Shown here piece by piece: positions 16,342 to 24,697 of a DNA stretch of 64,000 nt. Every line of letters starts with the position of its first letter. Positions within the stretch are counted from its first letter, which is position 1. The notes below the pieces were generated by a model. That model was not told where the DNA came from and made no database searches. It saw only the letters and a program-made list of their open reading frames with translations. This DNA comes from Streptomyces nigrescens (lineage in GTDB: Bacteria; Actinomycetota; Actinomycetes; Streptomycetales; Streptomycetaceae), in NCBI GenBank assembly GCA_024349765.1, contig AP026073.1, positions 4,154,001 through 4,218,000 on the forward strand, written 5' to 3'. Position numbers and translations under genes: made by a program.

Positions 16342-18794
16342 CCCTCGCCATGACCATCGCCACGACCACCGCCCCCGACCCCACGGCAGTTGACGACAGC
16401 ACGGCAGTTGACGGCCACTCGACAGCCGAAGACCGTACGGCCATCGGCGCGCAGCTGGCCCTCCCGCTCTTCCACACCCTCTGCGGCACCCTGGCCGGCC
16501 ACCCCTACGTGAAGGTCGTGGTCGACCGCGTCGAGAACACCTGGCACCTGCTGGACGCCGCCGTCCACCCCTTCCACGTCGACTACATCGCCACCCGTGT
16601 CCTGGGTATGGAGCTGGCGGAACTCGACTCCTGCCTGGACGCGTTCAACGCCTCGGTCTACGCCGCCCCGGAGCGCAGGTTCCTGTTGGGCGTGCTCTCC
16701 CTGCACACCGACATGGGCGCGGGGACGGCCGGTGCGGGCACCCGGATTCCCACCGGCCGCCGGGCGCGTCCCTTCCTCGTACTGGAGACGACCGAGGCCG
16801 ACACCATGAGCGGCCCGATGCTCCAGGAGTTCTACACGTTCGTTCGCCACCGGCTCGACAGCCGGCTGCCGCTGCTGCTGAAGCCCGCGAACCACGGTCA
16901 GGAACACGCCCTCACCGCGATCAGCGACGTCCGCGTGCCGCGGATCCTCAGCCACCAGCTGTTCGGCAGCCGCACCCGCACCCCGCTCAACCCCGGCGAG
17001 GCCGTCGGCCGGCTGCGCCACTTCCGCACCGCCCGGGAGTACGAGGTCTACGCGGCCGGCGCCGGCACGCTCGGCGGGTCCGACATCGTCGCCATGCCGT
17101 GCCTGCCCGACGACGTACCGAGGGTCGCCGGCTTCATCAACACCGCGCCCACCACGCCACTCTCGCACACCAACGTCCTCGCATCCGGCTGGGGCATCCC
17201 CAACGCCATCATCCGCGACCTGGACCAGCTGATGGAGGCGGAGGGACTCGCGGACGCGGACGCATGGGTCCGCTACGAGGTGCGGGACGACGACATCGCC
17301 CTCGTACGGCTCTCCCAGCCACCGGCCCCGACGCTCACCCCGTCGCCTTCCCCGTCGTCTGCGGCGGGCGCCCAGACGTCGACGATGGATGCGTCGGACC
17401 CACGCCCCTCGCACCCGATCCGGCTGGAACCCCCGCTCCTGCACGCCGACATACCCGCGCTGCCCCTGCGCCAACTGCGCCGCACCGACCAGAACCGCTA
17501 CGGCACCAAGGCGGCCAACCTCGGGGAACTGCATCACGTCCTGGCCGGCGACACGGCTGAACAGCCTGCACGGGCCGGACTGACTGGACCGGCTGGACCG
17601 GCTGGACCGGCTGGACCGGCTGGTGAATCGTCCAGCCGCTCCGTCGACCTGACCGCGTACTACGGCCGCCCCAGGCCGCCCCGCGCCGATCTCTACGCCC
17701 ACCTCACCACCCGCCTGGGCCTTTCCGGACGTCCTGGCCTTCCTGACCTTCCCGAGGGCACGCGGGGCGCGCAACTCCGCGCCGCCGCACGGGACTTCGT
17801 CCGGGCCACGGTCACCGCTCCCGACGGCATCGCCCTTCCGTTCGCCCTGCAGCACCGCTTTCTCACCTCCTCCCCCGCCATACAGCAGGCCATCAGCGAG
17901 CTGAAGGCCGTCCTGGAGCGCGAAACGGCCGTCACGGTCGACGTCATCGACCCGCTCTGTCGGCGACTTCAGGACCTCGTCCAGCACACCGCCCCGATGC
18001 CCGACGACGTGGCCCGTGCCATCACCGCCGCCCTCCGGGGGCTGTCCTCCGGCCCGTCCGGCGCTGCCGGTCGGCTCGTGGTGCGCTCGTCCTCCAACGC
18101 CGAAGACCTGCCCGGGTTCTCGGCAGCGGGGGTGTACGACTCGGTCACGGCGGTGCACGGTGCGGACGAGCTCGTCGCCGCGGTACGTCAGGTGTGGGCT
18201 TCCCTGCTGTCGCCGCGCAGCGTCCGGCTGCGCCACCAGGCGGGCATCTCTCCCGACGACACCTACATGGGCGTGATCATCCAGCGCTATCAGCCCGCGG
18301 ACCTCGGCGGCGTGCTGGTGACCTGCAACCCGACCCGGCGCGCGGACTTCCGCAACGTCTACCTCAACTGCTCGCCCGGTTCCCCGGAGAACGTCGTCGA
18401 CGGCACCGCGCTGCCGCTGCAGTACCTCTACAACACGGTCGAGGGCGGTGGCCGCACCGTCGCGCTGGGCTCGTCCGCCGAGGACCTGCCGGCCGCCACC
18501 CGCGAACGACTTGCGGACCTCGCCCTGACCGGCCGGCTGCTGCAGTCCCACTTCAGCGGCACCGCCCCCAGCCGTGTGGGCTCCGGTGACGCGCACGTGG
18601 ATGTGCACCGGAACGTTGGCGCGGATGTGGACGTGGACGTGGACCAGAACGTTGGCGTGGACGTGGACATGGGCCAGAACGTTGGCCTGGACGTGGACAT
18701 GGCCCCGGACGTAGACCGGCCGCTGGACATCGAATGGCTGATGACCGATCAGGGCGCCTTCCACCTGGTCCAGATCCGCCCCTACGCCCGGTGA
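16338..18794 (+). CDS. Dikinase with glucan-water-dikinase-like domain order
   Basis: 818 residues. An N-terminal domain of no recognised family (about 30-230) is followed by a phosphohistidine swivel domain with TPLSHTNVLASGWGIPNA (phospho-acceptor about H277), then a PPDK/PEP-synthase ATP-binding domain at about 380-818: YGTKAANLGEL, VVRSSSNAEDL (about 581), VYDSVTAV and the closing DIEWLM...VQIRP. In PEP synthase the ATP domain comes first; here the order His-domain then ATP-domain matches plant glucan water dikinases. No PEP-binding barrel is present, so the phospho-acceptor is unknown. Two low-complexity inserts, Gly-Pro-Ala repeats (about 413-428) and Asp-Val repeats (about 753-796), interrupt the ATP domain. 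Confidence 0.87.
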   Translation: MTLAMTIATTTAPDPTAVDDSTAVDGHSTAEDRTAIGAQLALPLFHTLCGTLAGHPYVKVVVDRVENTWHLLDAAVHPFHVDYIATRVLGMELAELDSCLDAFNASVYAAPERRFLLGVLSLHTDMGAGTAGAGTRIPTGRRARPFLVLETTEADTMSGPMLQEFYTFVRHRLDSRLPLLLKPANHGQEHALTAISDVRVPRILSHQLFGSRTRTPLNPGEAVGRLRHFRTAREYEVYAAGAGTLGGSDIVAMPCLPDDVPRVAGFINTAPTTPLSHTNVLASGWGIPNAIIRDLDQLMEAEGLADADAWVRYEVRDDDIALVRLSQPPAPTLTPSPSPSSAAGAQTSTMDASDPRPSHPIRLEPPLLHADIPALPLRQLRRTDQNRYGTKAANLGELHHVLAGDTAEQPARAGLTGPAGPAGPAGPAGESSSRSVDLTAYYGRPRPPRADLYAHLTTRLGLSGRPGLPDLPEGTRGAQLRAAARDFVRATVTAPDGIALPFALQHRFLTSSPAIQQAISELKAVLERETAVTVDVIDPLCRRLQDLVQHTAPMPDDVARAITAALRGLSSGPSGAAGRLVVRSSSNAEDLPGFSAAGVYDSVTAVHGADELVAAVRQVWASLLSPRSVRLRHQAGISPDDTYMGVIIQRYQPADLGGVLVTCNPTRRADFRNVYLNCSPGSPENVVDGTALPLQYLYNTVEGGGRTVALGSSAEDLPAATRERLADLALTGRLLQSHFSGTAPSRVGSGDAHVDVHRNVGADVDVDVDQNVGVDVDMGQNVGLDVDMAPDVDRPLDIEWLMTDQGAFHLVQIRPYAR
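17586..17621 (+). repeat. 9-nt tandem repeat, four units
   Basis: Four copies of GGACCGGCT inside the dikinase gene, encoding a short Gly-Pro-Ala stretch in a loop of the ATP-binding domain. Confidence 0.9.
18595..18715 (+). repeat. About 30-36-nt coding repeat, three units
   Basis: Imperfect repeats each containing an AACGTTGGC core followed by GTGGAC runs. They encode QNVG plus Asp-Val blocks inserted just before the conserved DIEW motif of the dikinase. Confidence 0.8.
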
Positions 18795-20272
18795 GCGGCC
18801 ATCTCCCCGGCTCCCGGGGCCTCCGTCGTGCGGGCGGGCGCGCGAAGAGTTCGACGGACGCGCCGCCCCTGCCGCCCCGGGCCCGCCGCATCATCCGCCT
18901 GAACAACGGCTTCCAGCTCCTGTTCAACCTGCTCTGGTGGATGCCGGTGTTCTACGCCTACCAACGACAGGCGGGCCTCACCGACGGCCAGATCTTCGGC
19001 ATCCAGAGCATCTACTACACCGCGTTCTGCCTCTTCGAGATCCCCACCGGACTGGTCGCCGACCGCATCGGCACCCGCAACTGCCTGCGGGCCGGCGCGG
19101 TCGTCATGACCGCGGCCAACCTCGCCCCGGTCTGGGCCCCCAGCTACACCGGCTTCCTCGTCCACTTCCTGCTCATCGCCGCCGGCCGCTCCCTGACCTC
19201 CGGTGCCGCCAGTGCCTACCTCTACGAGGGTCTGCGGGCCGAGGGCGCGGGCGCCCACTACCTGAAGGCCGAGGGACAGGCCCGCGCGCTCGGCCTCGCC
19301 GCGAAGGTGCTGTGCTGGCCGCTGCTCGGTCCGCTGATGGCCATGGCGCACTCCGCCCCGTACGTCCTGAGCGCGGCCAGCGCGGGCGGTTCCCTCGTCT
19401 GCGCCGTACTGCTGCCCCGCCAGGCCGCGGCCGTCCCCGCCGCGGGCCGGAAGCGCGCCACGAGCCACGAGGCGGCCGCCGCCCTGCGCGCCGTCCGCAG
19501 CACGCCCTGGCTCGCCCTGGTCATGGTGCAGGGGGTGGCCCTGTTCACGCTCTCCCGTATCTGCCAGGTCAACCTCTTCCAGCCGGTACTGCTCGACCAC
19601 GGCATCGGCGAGAGCTCGCACGGCACCGTACTGGCCGCCATGACCGTCGCGGAGGCGGTGGCCTCGGCCCGTCCGCAATGGCTCACCTCGCGGCTCTCTC
19701 CAGTGGCATGGGTGTCGCTGCTCAGCCTCGCGATGGCGGCGGCCCTGGCGGGCAGCACGCTCGGCGGCCCCTGGACGACCGTCGCGCTGCTGTGCGTGTT
19801 CGCCGCCGTGACCGGTCTGGCGTCTCCGCTCCAGCGGAAGCTGGTCAACGACGCGGTACCCGCGGGCGCGCCCCGGGCCACCCTGCTGTCGGTCGAGAGC
19901 CTCGTCGACCGCGCGGTGTGCGCCCTGGCGGCCGTCGCTGCGGGCGCGTACCTCTCGGCGCACCGCCTGGACGCCCTGCTGTGGCACAGCGCACTGGCCA
20001 CCGCCGTCCTGCTGGCGGTCCTCCACCTGCTCCTACGACGACATCATGGCCGGGCCCGTACGGCGGAAGGCGGGGCGCATAGGGAGACCCGTGGGATCCG
20101 TGCGGAGGACGGCAGGGCACATACGGAGAGCCGTGGGGTCCGTACGGCGGAAGGCGGGACGGAGAGCCCTGGGGCCCCTTCGGCGGAAGGCGGGGTACAC
20201 ACGGAGGGCGGCCGGGCGGAAACGGGCCGTACCGACGAGATCCGGCCGGTCGCCACAGCAGGAAAGCCCTGA
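18791..20272 (+). CDS. MFS transporter with repeat-rich tail
   Basis: Major facilitator of about 12 helices (residues about 40-425), 493 residues. The A-motif region reads GLVADRIGTRNCLRAG between helices 2 and 3. The frame stays open upstream, but GTG 18791 overlaps the dikinase TGA by four bases, so I take it as the coupled start. The last 65 residues are a hydrophilic imperfect repeat (TAEGG, HTE, TRG) unlike any MFS domain. It probably exports, or imports a precursor of, the compound handled by the ATP-grasp ligase and dikinase (inference). Confidence 0.9.
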   Translation: MSGHLPGSRGLRRAGGRAKSSTDAPPLPPRARRIIRLNNGFQLLFNLLWWMPVFYAYQRQAGLTDGQIFGIQSIYYTAFCLFEIPTGLVADRIGTRNCLRAGAVVMTAANLAPVWAPSYTGFLVHFLLIAAGRSLTSGAASAYLYEGLRAEGAGAHYLKAEGQARALGLAAKVLCWPLLGPLMAMAHSAPYVLSAASAGGSLVCAVLLPRQAAAVPAAGRKRATSHEAAAALRAVRSTPWLALVMVQGVALFTLSRICQVNLFQPVLLDHGIGESSHGTVLAAMTVAEAVASARPQWLTSRLSPVAWVSLLSLAMAAALAGSTLGGPWTTVALLCVFAAVTGLASPLQRKLVNDAVPAGAPRATLLSVESLVDRAVCALAAVAAGAYLSAHRLDALLWHSALATAVLLAVLHLLLRRHHGRARTAEGGAHRETRGIRAEDGRAHTESRGVRTAEGGTESPGAPSAEGGVHTEGGRAETGRTDEIRPVATAGKP

Positions 20273-20294
20273 CCCCCGCGCCCATACTGGAGGG

Positions 20295-21200
20295 GTGCGT
20301 ACTGGAGGGGTACGGCGGTCGGACGGACCGGCCGAACCGGTTGGGCCTCCTGGGGGTGCTGGGCCTGCTCGACCGGCTGGACCGGCCGAACCGGCTACCG
20401 GGCACTACGGCGAAGAAGCCTTCCGTCCCGAGGAAGCCGGCGAGGCCGACCGCATCGACCTGGGAGCACTCGCCTACGACACGGTGAGCACCGCACGGCT
20501 GACGGCGCTGGGCGCCGGCCCCGGCTGGCACTGCCTCGACGTAGGCGCCGGGACCGGCACCATCGCCCGGTGGCTGGTGGAGTCGGCGGACGTCACGTCC
20601 GTCCTGGCCGTCGACCGTGACACCCGCTTCCTCACCGCCGATGCCCCGCCGGGGCTCGTGGCCCAGACCGCCGACGTCACCGCACTCGACTTCGACCCCG
20701 GCCGCTTCCACCTCGTCCACGCCCGCTTCGTCCTGATGCATCTGCGCCCGTGGCGACGCATGATCAACCAGCTGAGCTCACTGCTCGCCCCGGGCGGCGT
20801 ACTCGTGCTCAGCGACGCCGTCGACCTGACCACCTCCTCCGCCCCGGCCACCCCGTACACCCGGGTCATGCGCGCGATGTGGCAGGCCCTGCGCACCACG
20901 ATCGGTACGGACACCTCCTGGGTGCCCGACTACCCCTCCTTCCTGCTGGAGGAGGGCCTGCACTCCGTTGCCGCCGAGATCCACGTTCCGCCACTACTGC
21001 CCGGCAGCCCCATCAGCCGCTTCTGGGAGGACACTTGGCAGCGCACCCACGACGCCATCCTCGCCACCGGCCAGGTGGACGAGCCCCAACTCGAACAGGC
21101 CCGCCGGTCCCTGTCCTCCCCACACTCCGCCGCCCTCTCCCCCGGCATGCTCACCGCCTGGGGCTGGAAACCCCGGCACACCGCCTCCCCACCCCCGTGA
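20295..21200 (+). CDS. Class I SAM-dependent methyltransferase
   Basis: About 301 residues if started at GTG 20295. Motif I LDVGAGTGTIARWL, an acidic loop VLAVDRDTRFL, motif II-like TALDFDPGRFHLVHARFVLMH and motif III LLAPGGVLVLSDAV show a small-molecule-type methyltransferase. It follows the MFS gene by 22 bases, so it is the likely fourth operon member. The start is uncertain: the purine-rich site sits too close to the GTG, and the frame is open far upstream into the MFS repeat region. Pro/Ala-rich residues before the core also come from repeated DNA. Confidence 0.85.
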   Translation: MRTGGVRRSDGPAEPVGPPGGAGPARPAGPAEPATGHYGEEAFRPEEAGEADRIDLGALAYDTVSTARLTALGAGPGWHCLDVGAGTGTIARWLVESADVTSVLAVDRDTRFLTADAPPGLVAQTADVTALDFDPGRFHLVHARFVLMHLRPWRRMINQLSSLLAPGGVLVLSDAVDLTTSSAPATPYTRVMRAMWQALRTTIGTDTSWVPDYPSFLLEEGLHSVAAEIHVPPLLPGSPISRFWEDTWQRTHDAILATGQVDEPQLEQARRSLSSPHSAALSPGMLTAWGWKPRHTASPPP

Positions 21201-21233
21201 TCCGGTGGCAGGCGACCGCACACCGTTACACCG

Positions 21234-21315
21234 TTGGCCCGTTGGATCACCGGAACCTTGGCCCGTTGGATCACCCGCCCCTTGGCCCGTTGGATCACCG
21301 GACGCTTGGCACGTT
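21234..21315 (+). repeat. 24-nt tandem repeat, 3.4 units
   Basis: Units TTGGCCCGTTGGATCACCGG plus four variable bases at 21234, 21258 and 21282, with a decayed fourth. The array fills most of the gap upstream of the GNAT gene, so it could overlap its promoter. Confidence 0.92.
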
Positions 21316-21386
21316 GCCCGTGAGAAGATCCGTTCCCCCATCGGCCGGTTCCCGGCAGCCGAACGTGGAAGGTGTGGAAGGTAACG

Positions 21387-21965
21387 ATGTACGCAATACC
21401 CCTGGGTGACGACGGTGCCAACGGCGGCAGCCGCGCCGAGCTGCGTCCGCTGGAGCCGTGGCAGGCCGAGGAATTCCTCGCCCACATCGACCGTGGACGG
21501 GAGTTCATCGGGCAGTACATCGGGCTGGCGGACCTGATCGTGGACCTGGACGCGAGCCGCGCGTACCTCCACTCGTACGTGGAGAAGGCCGCCGCCGACA
21601 CCGGCCGCCTCTGCGGCATCTGGCTGGACGGCCGGCTCGTCGGCGGGGTCCTCTTCCGCACCATGGACGTCCATCAGGGCACTGCCGAGGCGGGCTGCTG
21701 GCTGGAGCCGTCGGCCGCGGGCAAGGGGCTGGTGACCCGAGCCGTACGCGTGCTCATCGACTGGGCCGTCGAGGAGCGGGGCATCCACCGTGTGGAGTGG
21801 CTGGTCGCGGCGGGCAACGAACCCAGTATCGCGGTGGCCCGGCGACTGGGAATGACCAAGGACGGCGTGCTGCGCGAGAGCTATCTGTACCGGGGCCGGC
21901 GCCACGACATCGAAGTCTGGTCGGTACTGGCCCCGGAGTGGCGCGCGGCCAAGCGCGGCGCCTAG
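21387..21965 (+). CDS. GNAT N-acetyltransferase (RimJ/RimL type)
   Basis: 192 residues. Motif order LRPLEPWQAEEFL, LVGGVLFRTMD, then the acetyl-CoA loop (AGKGLVTRAVRVLIDWAV) and IHRVEWLVAAGNEPSIAVAR match ribosomal-protein Ser/Ala acetyltransferases. The GN of AAGNEPS and the R/Q-x-x-G-x-G/A loop (here SAAGKG) support CoA binding. ATG 21387 has GGAAGG 5 bases upstream; an in-frame GTG at 21372 is less likely. Cytosolic; acceptor unknown. Confidence 0.92.
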   Translation: MYAIPLGDDGANGGSRAELRPLEPWQAEEFLAHIDRGREFIGQYIGLADLIVDLDASRAYLHSYVEKAAADTGRLCGIWLDGRLVGGVLFRTMDVHQGTAEAGCWLEPSAAGKGLVTRAVRVLIDWAVEERGIHRVEWLVAAGNEPSIAVARRLGMTKDGVLRESYLYRGRRHDIEVWSVLAPEWRAAKRGA

Positions 21966-22046
21966 GAGCCAGGAGCCCAGGCGGCCCACTCATCCCCTCA
22001 CCGCCCTCGGCCCCTCACCGGTCTCACCCCTCACCGGGCTCGCCCC

Positions 22047-22766
22047 TCACCGCGTACGGAAGGAGACCATCAGGATGTACGTACTGGTGGCCAACATCCA
22101 GAGGGGAAAGACCAGTTCGGTCCAAGGGACGGAACCGACGACGAAGAGCAGCACGAGCGCGGCCGCATAGCCGAGCCAAGCGAGCCAGCGCGGGAAGACC
22201 CGCAAGGCGAGTCCGATGGTCGTGGTGGACAGCGTGAACACCGCGGCCATCCGCATGGCGTAGCTCGCCAGCAAGGTGAGCGTCGCCCGCCCGTAGGTCC
22301 ACAGGTCCTGCGCACCGGCCGGGACGTTGCCGGTGATGGCGAGCAGGCCGCCGGCGGCGGCCCCCGCCGCGAGCACCAAGGCGGTGAACATCAGCCCGCT
22401 GCACAGGAAGAGGGTCGCGAAGAACCTGTTCTCCGCCCGCTCTTCCTCAGTTCCCGAGCCGGCGTTCGCCGGACGCCCGATGTCCCGCTCCGTGCGCCCG
22501 ATGTGATCCCGTACGGCGCCCATGAACCACAGGAAGAAGATGCCGGCGAACGGCAACAGGCCCAGGGCGACTTCCAGGATCTGACGGTGGGACGATCGTG
22601 ACGGCCACTCCCCCGCGCGGGCCGGGATCGGGGAGGGCAAGCTGATGCGGATGATCATGAGTACGGCGGCCAGCAGCAGCGCAGCCAGCACTCCGGCCGC
22701 ACCAGCCGCCCGCGGCGTACGCAGCGCCCCGCCCGGCGTGACCTCCAGAGAGTCTCTCTCCTCCAT
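22047..22766 (-). CDS. Hypothetical membrane protein
   Basis: 239 residues from ATG 22766 (MEERDSLEV). Hydrophobic segments lie near residues 24-45, 64-84, 112-142, 155-180 and 185-235, so about six helices. The Glu-rich loop after helix 2 (GTEEERAENRFFATLF) is polar. I do not recognise the family, and no catalytic motif is visible. The start lacks a clear ribosome site; the frame is open to 22832. It converges on the GNAT gene. Confidence 0.75.
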   Translation of the reverse strand: MEERDSLEVTPGGALRTPRAAGAAGVLAALLLAAVLMIIRISLPSPIPARAGEWPSRSSHRQILEVALGLLPFAGIFFLWFMGAVRDHIGRTERDIGRPANAGSGTEEERAENRFFATLFLCSGLMFTALVLAAGAAAGGLLAITGNVPAGAQDLWTYGRATLTLLASYAMRMAAVFTLSTTTIGLALRVFPRWLAWLGYAAALVLLFVVGSVPWTELVFPLWMLATSTYILMVSFRTR

Positions 22767-22964
22767 CGCCCCATCGTGGCGCCACCTCGCCCCCGACCGG
22801 CTGCACAGCCACCCGGCGTCCCTGACGGCCACTGAGATGGCTTACAGCCTCTGGGCACCGAGGCACGGCACAGCACTTCACCTCACTTCACCTCCCTTCG
22901 CTTCACCTCACCACTACGCATCACACCACTCTCCAACCTTCCCTACTTTCCTCAAACTTCCTCA

Positions 22965-22993
22965 TTGCACTGACGAATAGAGGAGGTTAAGGT
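22965..22993 (+). promoter_or_regulatory. Candidate leaderless promoter of HTH gene
   Basis: TTGCAC (22965-22970), 17-base spacer, TAAGGT (22988-22993), then six bases to ATG 23000. The geometry predicts a transcript starting at or next to the ATG. An AGGAGG is also present but 12 or more bases from the ATG, so a leadered mRNA from a promoter further up is possible. Confidence 0.5.
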
Positions 22994-22999
22994 ACTTTC

Positions 23000-23458
23000 A
23001 TGCCTGATCGTTTCTACTCCGTGGAGCAAGTAGCGGAGCACCTGGGCCTGCATGTCCGCACCATCCGGAACTACGTGCGGGACGGACGTCTGCACGCGGT
23101 GCGCATCGGCAAGCAGTACCGCATCGCCCACGAGGACCTGGAAGCCTTCACCGGCCGCCCGGCACCCGCACCTCCGGGCGACGCGGACGAACGGCGACCG
23201 CACCAACAGAAGCAACAGAAGCAACAGCACACCGAGGTCTGCAGCATCGTCGAGATCGACGCGATCACCCCCGAGAGGGTCGACCGCCTGACCAACCTCC
23301 TGATGAGCGTGGCCACCGACCGCGGTCCGGGCCATGCGCCCCTGCGGATCGAGACGGCCCACGACAAGGAGAGGGCCCGGCTGAAGGTCATCGTCCTGGG
23401 CGGTCTCGCCGACACGGCCCGGGTGCTCGAATGCATGGACGGAGTGCTCGCGACATGA
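23000..23458 (+). CDS. Excisionase-type helix-turn-helix protein
   Basis: 152 residues. Residues 1-52 are an HTH_17/MerR-like domain (YSVEQVAEHLGLHVRTIRNY, then GRLHAVRIGKQYRI). A Gln/Lys-rich linker made by a 9-nt repeat follows, then a C-terminal alpha/beta domain (about 85-152) that I do not recognise and that may bind a ligand. The alpha/beta hydrolase gene begins 34 bases after its stop, so the two probably form an operon with the HTH protein as local regulator (inference). Confidence 0.85.
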   Translation: MPDRFYSVEQVAEHLGLHVRTIRNYVRDGRLHAVRIGKQYRIAHEDLEAFTGRPAPAPPGDADERRPHQQKQQKQQHTEVCSIVEIDAITPERVDRLTNLLMSVATDRGPGHAPLRIETAHDKERARLKVIVLGGLADTARVLECMDGVLAT

Positions 23459-23492
23459 GCACGAGGACGAACACACGAGGACAAACAGGAGC

Positions 23493-24362
23493 ATGAGCGC
23501 GAGCACCAACGCCCCCACCAGCACCAGCACGATCTACAAGACCGAAGCCGGTGCGAGGGAGATCCAGCAGCGTTACCGGGAGATGCTCCAAGACTGGCCG
23601 GTCCCCGCCGAGGAGGTACGGATACCGACCCGCGAAGGCGAGACCTTCGTCCTCGCCTCCGGCCCGAAGGACGCGCCGCCCGTACTACTGCTCCACGGAT
23701 CGGGAGCGAACACGACGATGTGGCTGGACGACATCGCCTCGTGGTCGCAGCACTTCCGGACGTACGCCCTGGACCTCATAGGCGAACCGGGCTTGAGCGC
23801 CCCCTCCCGCCCGCCCTTGTCCTCCGACGCCCATGCGCTCTGGCTGGACGAGGTGTTGGAGTATCTGGGCGTGAGCCGAACGGCGATCGTCGCCACTTCC
23901 CTGGGCGGATGGGTGGCACTCGACTACGCCACCCGCCGGCCGGACCGAGTGACCCGTCTGGCCCTGCTCTGCCCCGGCGGCGTGGGCCGGCAGAAGGTGG
24001 CCTGGCTGTTCAAGGCCGTGCTCCTGCGCGCGGTCGGACGCCGGGGGGTGCGCCGGTCAACCGCGGCCGTCACCGGCCTGAGCGCCCCCGAGACCCAGCA
24101 TCTCCTCGATCACGTCATGCTGACCTTCACTCACTTCAAGCCCCGCACCGAGCGGCTCCCCCTCTTCCCCGACAGTGCGCTGCGCCGCCTGACCATGCCC
24201 ACGCTGGTGACGGTCGGCAGCCGCGACGCCATGTTCGACTCCGAGGGCACCGTCCGGCGCGTACGCCAGTGCCTCCCCCACGCGACCGTGAACGTCCTCC
24301 CCGAGGCCGGTCACGCCCTCCTCAACCAGACCGACTCGGTCCTCACGTTCCTCCGCGGCTGA
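23493..24362 (+). CDS. Alpha/beta hydrolase
   Basis: 289 residues. LLLHGSGANTTMW gives the oxyanion loop, ATSLGGWVAL the Ser nucleophile, GSRDAMFD the acid and EAGHALLNQ the catalytic His, so the triad is complete. Relatives hydrolyse esters, lactones or carbon-carbon bonds; no signal peptide, so cytosolic. It is co-directional with and 34 bases downstream of the HTH regulator gene. Confidence 0.92.
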   Translation: MSASTNAPTSTSTIYKTEAGAREIQQRYREMLQDWPVPAEEVRIPTREGETFVLASGPKDAPPVLLLHGSGANTTMWLDDIASWSQHFRTYALDLIGEPGLSAPSRPPLSSDAHALWLDEVLEYLGVSRTAIVATSLGGWVALDYATRRPDRVTRLALLCPGGVGRQKVAWLFKAVLLRAVGRRGVRRSTAAVTGLSAPETQHLLDHVMLTFTHFKPRTERLPLFPDSALRRLTMPTLVTVGSRDAMFDSEGTVRRVRQCLPHATVNVLPEAGHALLNQTDSVLTFLRG

Positions 24363-24697
24363 CCGGCTTTCCGAAATAGCACCGCGCCCATCCCGGCGCA
24401 ACCATCACACGACACCGGACGGACGGTGGACTGTGGTGACCGGCACCATGACGCGCCGTAGTGGCCTTTTCGTACGGTGACCAGCAATCCAGCGGTGTCC
24501 CCGCACGCAGACCTGTGGCCGGGCACCTTCACACCGGCCTGCGCCCGCGCGCAGACACGGCACACCGCTGGGTCGCGGGCCCGACCGGTCCCTACGGTCC
24601 GACCGGCTCGTACCGTCGCCACATCGCCACATCGCCACATCGTCACGTCGCCACATCGTCATGTCTCCACGTCGTCACGTCGCCACAGGAGGTCACG
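24363..24697. other. Upstream region of esterase gene
   Basis: 335 bases with no convincing gene. The frame of the esterase stays open to 24461 but the translation is low-complexity and lacks family features. The last 80 bases are an 8-nt repeat array ending at the ribosome site. Confidence 0.5.
24616..24687 (+). repeat. 8-nt tandem repeat, nine units
   Basis: Nine back-to-back units of TCGCCACA and close variants (TCGTCACG, TCTCCACG) from 24616 to 24687. The array abuts the AGGAGG ribosome site of the esterase gene. Confidence 0.9.

Noticed and set aside
15525-18764. Long minus-strand frame opposite the ATP-grasp and dikinase genes
   Set aside because: The translation is Arg/Gly/Val-rich with repeats mirroring the coding repeats; no ribosome site and no domain.
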